A stretch of DNA of 56,029 bases from IMG/VR virus record IMGVR_UViG_3300010153_006010, positions 1-56,029 of that record, one strand, 5' to 3'. Under the pieces are notes generated by a model. That model was not told the DNA's origin. It ran no database searches and saw only the letters and a list, made by a program, of their open reading frames with translations. This document shows positions 52,642-56,029 of the stretch, piece by piece. How positions within the stretch are numbered: position 1 is the first letter of the stretch; every line of letters begins with the position of its first letter. Both the position numbers and the translations under genes were made by a program. This stretch comes from a virus.

Positions 52642-53942
52642 AAAATCTCCGAGGCTAAAGTAGCTAATTCTGACCTCTCGCCTTTAGTCAGGGTGATATG
52701 TCCGGCTAAATCGTGTTCCTTGAATTTTTCCACCGCATGAGTGAGTCCATTTGAAACAGAATCAACATAAGAGTTATCAATCTGTTGAATGTCACCTGTA
52801 AGTATCAATTTGGTTCCGTGTCCTACTCTAGTTATTATAGTCTTTAATTCGTGTGCCGTTAAGTTCTGCGCTTCGTCAACTATCATAAAAGCATTAGCAA
52901 TGGAACGACCTCTAATATAGGTCATCGCCTCTATTTCGATAGTCCCTTGCTCTATCTGCATATCTAATGCTGAGCGATCGCCAAAAAGGTGTTCCAAATT
53001 ATCTCGGATAGGAGCAATCCAGGGCATCATTTTCTCCTCTAAAGTTCCAGGTAAAAATCCAATATCCCGACCCATTGGTTGAACAGGCCTCGTAATAATC
53101 AATTTATCATACCCTCCTTTGGCTCCAGTAGTATTAATTACTTGCTCCAGAGCACAAGCGGTAGCTAATAATGTTTTACCAGTACCAGCCGGTCCTGTCA
53201 AGGACATTATATGAACATCTCTATCAAAAAGAAGATCCATGGCGAACTGCTGCTCTTTATTTCTTGCCGATAATCCCCAAATGTTCTTGTATTTATTTAT
53301 CTTTTTAAGCGGTTTTTCTTCGCCCATATATCTACAAATAGCTGATTTATTTACCCCCTCATCTTTCAAAAGAAGAAATTGATTGGGGTATAACTTTTTT
53401 TTATGCTTTTCCAAAGTGACGGGGGCACCATTATAAAACTGATCTATTACACTAAACTCTACTTCTAATTCTTGAGTTCCAGTAAATAAATTCTCTACTG
53501 AACTTATTACCTTTTGAGGTTGATAATCGTAACATTCAATACCATGGGCATCGCATTTTACTCGCATGTTTAAATCACGAGAAATAACTACGATTTCGTG
53601 ATCTTTTTCTTTTAATCTTAAAGCAATGGCTATTATCTTATTGTCCGAATCATTTTGGTCCATCCCAGGTGGCATATATTTATCATCAAAGTGAGCGGCG
53701 AAAACTTTACCTTTCCCTCGTCCCAAAGCAACCCCTGACATAAGACTACCTTTGGATCTCAAAGAGTCTAAAACACGATTCATCGTCCTAGCGTTTAAAC
53801 CGGCAGTATCTTGACGGTGCTTATGTTTGTCTATTTCATCTAATACGATGGTTGGTATAGCAATATTGTTTTTACCGAATGCTAATATAGAACCTGCTTC
53901 TGTAAGATACACGTTAGTATCTAAAATGATGGTTTTCTTCAT
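52638..53942 (-). CDS. phoH: PIN-PhoH protein (PhoH2-like RNA helicase/ribonuclease)
   Basis: A 434-residue fusion. The N-terminal PIN nuclease domain has the acidic residues Asp8 (ILDTNVYL), Glu36 (LDEIDKHKH), Asp100 (DNKIIAIAL) and Asp123 (SRDLNMRV). The C-terminal PhoH ATPase has Walker A GPAGTGKT (250-257), IITRPVQPMGRDIGFLPG and Walker B AFMIVDEAQN (351-360), followed by LTGDIQQID. This is the PhoH2 layout, a sequence-specific RNA unwinder and cutter in bacteria. Many phages carry phoH, often with an RNA-metabolism role. The ribosome site GGGGA precedes ATG 53942. It lies just downstream of the tmRNA terminator, so it probably has its own promoter, perhaps in the TATATAAA around 53964-53971. 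Confidence 0.92.
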   Translation of the reverse strand: MKKTIILDTNVYLTEAGSILAFGKNNIAIPTIVLDEIDKHKHRQDTAGLNARTMNRVLDSLRSKGSLMSGVALGRGKGKVFAAHFDDKYMPPGMDQNDSDNKIIAIALRLKEKDHEIVVISRDLNMRVKCDAHGIECYDYQPQKVISSVENLFTGTQELEVEFSVIDQFYNGAPVTLEKHKKKLYPNQFLLLKDEGVNKSAICRYMGEEKPLKKINKYKNIWGLSARNKEQQFAMDLLFDRDVHIMSLTGPAGTGKTLLATACALEQVINTTGAKGGYDKLIITRPVQPMGRDIGFLPGTLEEKMMPWIAPIRDNLEHLFGDRSALDMQIEQGTIEIEAMTYIRGRSIANAFMIVDEAQNLTAHELKTIITRVGHGTKLILTGDIQQIDNSYVDSVSNGLTHAVEKFKEHDLAGHITLTKGERSELATLASEIL

Positions 53943-54001
53943 ATATTCCCCGAAAAAAGTGGGTTTATATAATTAGTTCCCAGAGCAAACTTAAAGGTAA
54001 T
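53943..54001 (-). promoter_or_regulatory. Leader between tmRNA terminator and phoH
   Basis: Short AT-rich interval containing a TATATAAA string about 25-30 bases before the phoH start and a GGGGA ribosome site. Because a strong terminator lies immediately upstream, phoH needs a promoter here or must rely on read-through. The AT-rich box is a candidate but no -35 consensus is evident, so a phage late or middle promoter is possible. Confidence 0.4.
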
Positions 54002-54023
54002 AAAAAAGCCGCCCGAAGGCGGC
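54002..54023 (-). terminator. Rho-independent terminator of the tmRNA gene
   Basis: On the minus strand the sequence is GCCGCC-TTCG-GGCGGC followed by six T residues. The six-pair GC stem is closed by a C(UUCG)G tetraloop, the most stable loop known, and the run of U completes a textbook terminator. It begins directly after the tmRNA CCA end. Confidence 0.95.
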
Positions 54024-54348
54024 TGGTGGAGGTAGGGAGAATCGAACTCCCGTCTTGCCTAGTTCCATAGAAAGGTCATTCACAAGGTTAGAACTGTTTT
54101 TTTCGTCGGACAGACCACTTGACTAGATCGTTTTATTGCGGCTAAAACAATCAAAAGCACTTAGGGCACCCAAATACGGCTTTCTGTTTATTGGCTGCCG
54201 TCGCCTCAAGAGAGGTCAGGTTTTTAAGCCGCCATCTCCATGTTAAAATCGTCGTTTGCGATTAAAAGTTTAAGCGTTTTTAGTGAGCCACGCTTCCCTC
54301 ACCCTTGCACCTGTTCTATTTTCCCATCAATCGATACCGGTTACCCCC
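54024..54348 (-). ncRNA. ssrA: tmRNA (ssrA), one-piece
   Basis: A complete 325-base tmRNA. The 5' end GGGGGTA pairs with the 3' TACCTCC to make the acceptor stem, with a G-U at the third pair, the alanine-identity wobble, and the 3' end is ACCA encoded in the DNA. The T-arm is GGGAG-TTCGATT-CTCCC. After the 5' arm a pseudoknot can form (GTGAG with CTCAC and AAGCG with CGCTT), as in bacterial PK1. The resume region TAATCGCAAACGACGA matches the Escherichia coli type, leading into the tag frame. tmRNA rescues stalled ribosomes by adding a degradation tag. It has its own promoter and terminator and lies between two phage modules, so it is part of the phage genome. Confidence 0.95.
54224..54259 (-). 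other. tmRNA tag reading frame, ANDDFNMEMAA
   Basis: The frame starts at the GCA resume codon and reads Ala-Asn-Asp-Asp-Phe-Asn-Met-Glu-Met-Ala-Ala, then TAA. The first residues resemble the common AND(E/D)N start. The end is Met-Ala-Ala, not the Leu-Ala-Ala or Val-Ala-Ala read by ClpX in most bacteria, and two methionines are present. The change may alter or slow degradation of tagged proteins. Confidence 0.9.
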
Positions 54349-54357
54349 TCAGGTATT

Positions 54358-54386
54358 CTTATACCTCACGTCTATATAGTTGTCAA
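54358..54386 (-). promoter_or_regulatory. sigma70-type promoter for the tmRNA
   Basis: Minus strand TTGACA (54381-54386), a 17-base spacer, then TATAAG (54358-54363). The tmRNA 5' end at 54348 lies ten bases after the -10 box, so the start site would be at or just before the mature end. This is a near-perfect host housekeeping promoter and implies expression early in infection, before the late sigma factor appears. Confidence 0.88.
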
Positions 54387-54585
54387 GTTTTTGTGTAGCA
54401 GATTTTACAAAAAACCCATTAAGATTACTGAAGAAGTTATCATAACGATAAACAGCACAGAAAGAGTAGTAAGAAATAAGAATAAAAAAGAAAAAGTAGA
54501 GAAAGAGCTAAGTAAACTGTTTAAGTTGTTTAAAGCTTGCAAGCTATTATACCGAAACCTGATAAAGCGTTAAGAGGGGAATGAA
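54387..54585. other. Interval upstream of the tmRNA promoter
   Basis: About 200 AT-rich bases with no supported gene on either strand. A 12-base palindrome AGCTTGCAAGCT (54534-54545) is the only clear symmetry. A plus-strand frame that starts inside the tmRNA runs to 54573 and becomes Lys/Glu-rich, but has no ATG of its own outside the tmRNA. No terminator is obvious for the preceding gene. Confidence 0.5.
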
Positions 54586-55356
54586 TTAAATTTCCGATTC
54601 CATGTCCACGGACATATCAATATCGTCGGTAGGATCTTCTTTTTCCTCTTCATATTCTGGAGTAGAAATAGAGGAGAGATCGTTCTTGAGTTCATCTTCA
54701 AATTTGTCAAAATAGAGAAGGATATTCGTCAACAGATAATCATAAAAAACATCCTTATCTGTTTCATCTGCCAACATGTCATAAGCATCAACGATTTGCT
54801 TTTCTACTCTCTTATAAGACGCTTGAGCAAAGTTACGACCTGTTTCGTTTTGATCATCCAGTTGAACGAATTCATCTGATTCTCCTTCGTCGTCAATATC
54901 GATAAACTCACCTTCTACAGATTGGGCTTCTTTACCATCCAGTTGGGGATCCAGATCTATTGATAATTTTTCGAGAAGAGTTCCTTCATCAACTTCGTAA
55001 GTAATGTTCTCTGTTTGTTTTTCTCCCTGAGCCGATGCCTCAATGGGTCTTAGTGAATTTTCCATCGCATGAAGAATATGGTTTTTAAAAGACTCTCTTT
55101 GTTCCTCAGAGGTTGTAAGCATCTTGTAATCGTCTTCTAGAGTGGGAACAATATTTTGTAAGAGATCAGCCAGAACATTAATGCCGGTGCTCCGACTAGC
55201 TTCTTCGGTACCTGTTTCAGCTTCAATAAGCTTTCTTATTACTTTACGGATTTTCGCTTCCGCCAAGGTTTGTTTTTTTAATTTTTTAGATATTCTTTTA
55301 CGAATATGTTCCCTGATCATCTCTTCCGCAATAAACTGGTTTCGGTCAATAGTCAT
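54586..55356 (-). CDS. Acidic, scaffold-like protein
   Basis: I start this 256-residue protein at ATG 55356, which follows the stop of the upstream nucleotidyltransferase gene; the longer frame (from 55452) overlaps that gene by 86 bases. The N-terminus is basic and helical (IREHIRKRISKKLKKQTL, then KIRKVIRKLIEAE), and the rest is strongly acidic (DIDDEGESDEFVQLDD, EYEEEKEDPTDDIDM) with helical stretches between. Such a basic head and acidic body recall phage prohead core or scaffolding proteins, but no specific family is recognised. The basic helices resemble the N-terminus of the protein at 33-452. No enzyme motif is seen. Confidence 0.7.
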   Translation of the reverse strand: MTIDRNQFIAEEMIREHIRKRISKKLKKQTLAEAKIRKVIRKLIEAETGTEEASRSTGINVLADLLQNIVPTLEDDYKMLTTSEEQRESFKNHILHAMENSLRPIEASAQGEKQTENITYEVDEGTLLEKLSIDLDPQLDGKEAQSVEGEFIDIDDEGESDEFVQLDDQNETGRNFAQASYKRVEKQIVDAYDMLADETDKDVFYDYLLTNILLYFDKFEDELKNDLSSISTPEYEEEKEDPTDDIDMSVDMESEI

Positions 55357-55366
55357 AGTATTGTAA

Positions 55367-56029
55367 TTATCTCCGTCTTTGACGTTTTGCTCTGCTAACT
55401 TTTGGTCGGCTAGTTTTGGAGCGTTTTTTTCCGGGGTAGGTAGGTGCCACACCTAAAGGAAGAGAATACCCTCCAGCAGCACCTGCACTTCCCATTTCTT
55501 CAATTGTGTCGTCAATCATAGAGTTTAATCTTTCCGTTTGCGGGATTAACGAGTTCCATAGAGCTTCACCATCTACAGAGGGCGGAGCATAAGATAGGAA
55601 AGTTTCCTTGTCACCAGTAGCAATTGCCTCTCTCATATCACGAGCACTATAAACAATACCATCCTTAGATTGGACAGGATCTTCAACGATGTCCTCTACA
55701 TTTACACCGGGGTTATGCCGCTCAGCATACGATTGCGCACGATCAAAGCGAGTATCCCCTATGTCTTTACTGCTCTTCACTAAAAGAACTGTATCTCCTT
55801 CTCTGGCGGAAACTGGATCAGCAATAAATTCATAGACTGCCTGAACTGGACTAGGATAGTCAGCGATTTTAGCGGTGATGTTTGGTTCACCGTTTTCAAG
55901 ATACTCTTCCCAGATACGCAAACTTTGCGCATTGCTTACTTCTGGATAATAACCGGGAGAAATCATAATAACGACTTCATCAACATCAGGACGTTTGGCA
56001 ATCTTATTTACATAATCAAAGTGACCACG
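55367..56029 (-). CDS. Nucleotidyltransferase-like protein, 5' end outside window
   Basis: The frame is open to the window edge, giving 220 residues without the true start; the ATG at 55966 is internal. The first visible residues RGHFDYVNKI and VDEVVIMISPG fit the GRFQPPTxGH...-ISP layout of NMN/nicotinate adenylyltransferase and cytidylyltransferase proteins, with the (T/H)xGH motif cut off by the edge. A central part with repeated acidic residues and SYAPPSVDGE follows, then an unusual basic tail (KKRSKTSRPKVSRAKRQRRR). Such tails suggest binding of nucleic acid. Some T4-like phages carry a NadR-like enzyme for NAD salvage; that is one explanation. It lies directly upstream of the acidic scaffold-like gene. 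Confidence 0.68.
   Translation of the reverse strand, partial: RGHFDYVNKIAKRPDVDEVVIMISPGYYPEVSNAQSLRIWEEYLENGEPNITAKIADYPSPVQAVYEFIADPVSAREGDTVLLVKSSKDIGDTRFDRAQSYAERHNPGVNVEDIVEDPVQSKDGIVYSARDMREAIATGDKETFLSYAPPSVDGEALWNSLIPQTERLNSMIDDTIEEMGSAGAAGGYSLPLGVAPTYPGKKRSKTSRPKVSRAKRQRRR

Noticed and set aside
3477-53000. Many plus-strand open frames of 60-130 codons.
   Set aside because: All lie opposite well-supported minus-strand genes, lack ribosome sites and have shadow-like composition.
54534-54545. Perfect 12-base palindrome AGCTTGCAAGCT.
   Set aside because: No partner repeat or nearby gene start explains it, and a single 12-base palindrome in 56 kb is not unusual.
54283-54573. Plus-strand frame running from inside the tmRNA to 54573, with a Lys/Glu-rich second half.
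   Set aside because: Its only ATG lies inside the tmRNA and it would be antisense to the tmRNA promoter. The second half looks protein-like but has no start codon or ribosome site of its own.
1-56029. CRISPR arrays, insertion sequences, tRNA genes, integrase or attachment sites.
   Set aside because: I found no regular direct repeats with spacers, no transposase or integrase motifs, and no tRNA cloverleaf other than the tmRNA ends.

Overview
This window looks like part of the genome of a large lytic contractile-tailed bacteriophage, a distant relative of the T4-like myoviruses. The reasons are a T4 gp25/gp6 baseplate-wedge pair, an OB-fold/peptidase needle protein with a separate spike protein, a small gp55-like late sigma factor, a PIN-PhoH protein, RuvC-like and PD-(D/E)XK nucleases, and very large virion proteins. 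Every gene I can support is on the minus strand. Genes are packed with ATGA/GTGA overlaps and gaps of a few bases, and several have clear Shine-Dalgarno sites. The host cannot be named. Ordinary Shine-Dalgarno sites and a consensus sigma70-type promoter argue against a Bacteroidetes-type translation system.

Layout in transcription order (high to low coordinates). (1) 54586-56029: a nucleotidyltransferase cut by the window edge, and an acidic, scaffold-like protein. (2) 54002-54386: a complete one-piece tmRNA with its own TTGACA-17-TATAAG promoter, a pseudoknot, an ANDDFNMEMAA tag and a UUCG-loop terminator. (3) 51127-53942: PIN-PhoH, a zinc metallopeptidase-like protein and a PD-(D/E)XK nuclease with a cysteine cluster. 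(4) 35934-51112: an uninterrupted island of 18 carbohydrate genes. (5) 34215-35932: a small conserved-looking protein, a zinc ribbon, a membrane protein, the late sigma factor and a small coiled-coil protein. (6) 1057-34213: the tail/baseplate module, including proteins of 1970, 2177, 1240, 1130 and 1091 residues. (7) 33-1043: a RuvC-like resolvase and a small basic/acidic protein.

The island is the most unusual part. It encodes a NeuB-type nonulosonate synthase lacking the usual C-terminal SAF domain, a NeuA-type CMP-transferase, and directly next to them a compact GT29-type sialyltransferase with recognisable L, S, III and VS sialylmotifs. It also encodes RmlB-, FdtA- and FdtB-like enzymes, enough to turn dTDP-glucose into a dTDP-3-amino-3,6-dideoxyhexose. 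Alongside are a PseB/CapD-like dehydratase, a LmbE-type deacetylase, a PhyH-type oxygenase, three methyltransferase-like proteins and five further glycosyltransferase genes, one of them a GT4-GT2 fusion. This reads as a phage-borne system for making and attaching a decorated glycan ending in a sialic-acid-like sugar. The target is unknown: virion proteins such as the Ser/Thr/Gly-rich baseplate giants, or the host surface.

Limits: assignments rest on motifs read by eye. No database search, structure prediction or base-composition calculation was possible. Most of the giant structural proteins have no function I can name beyond 'virion, probably baseplate/tail'.
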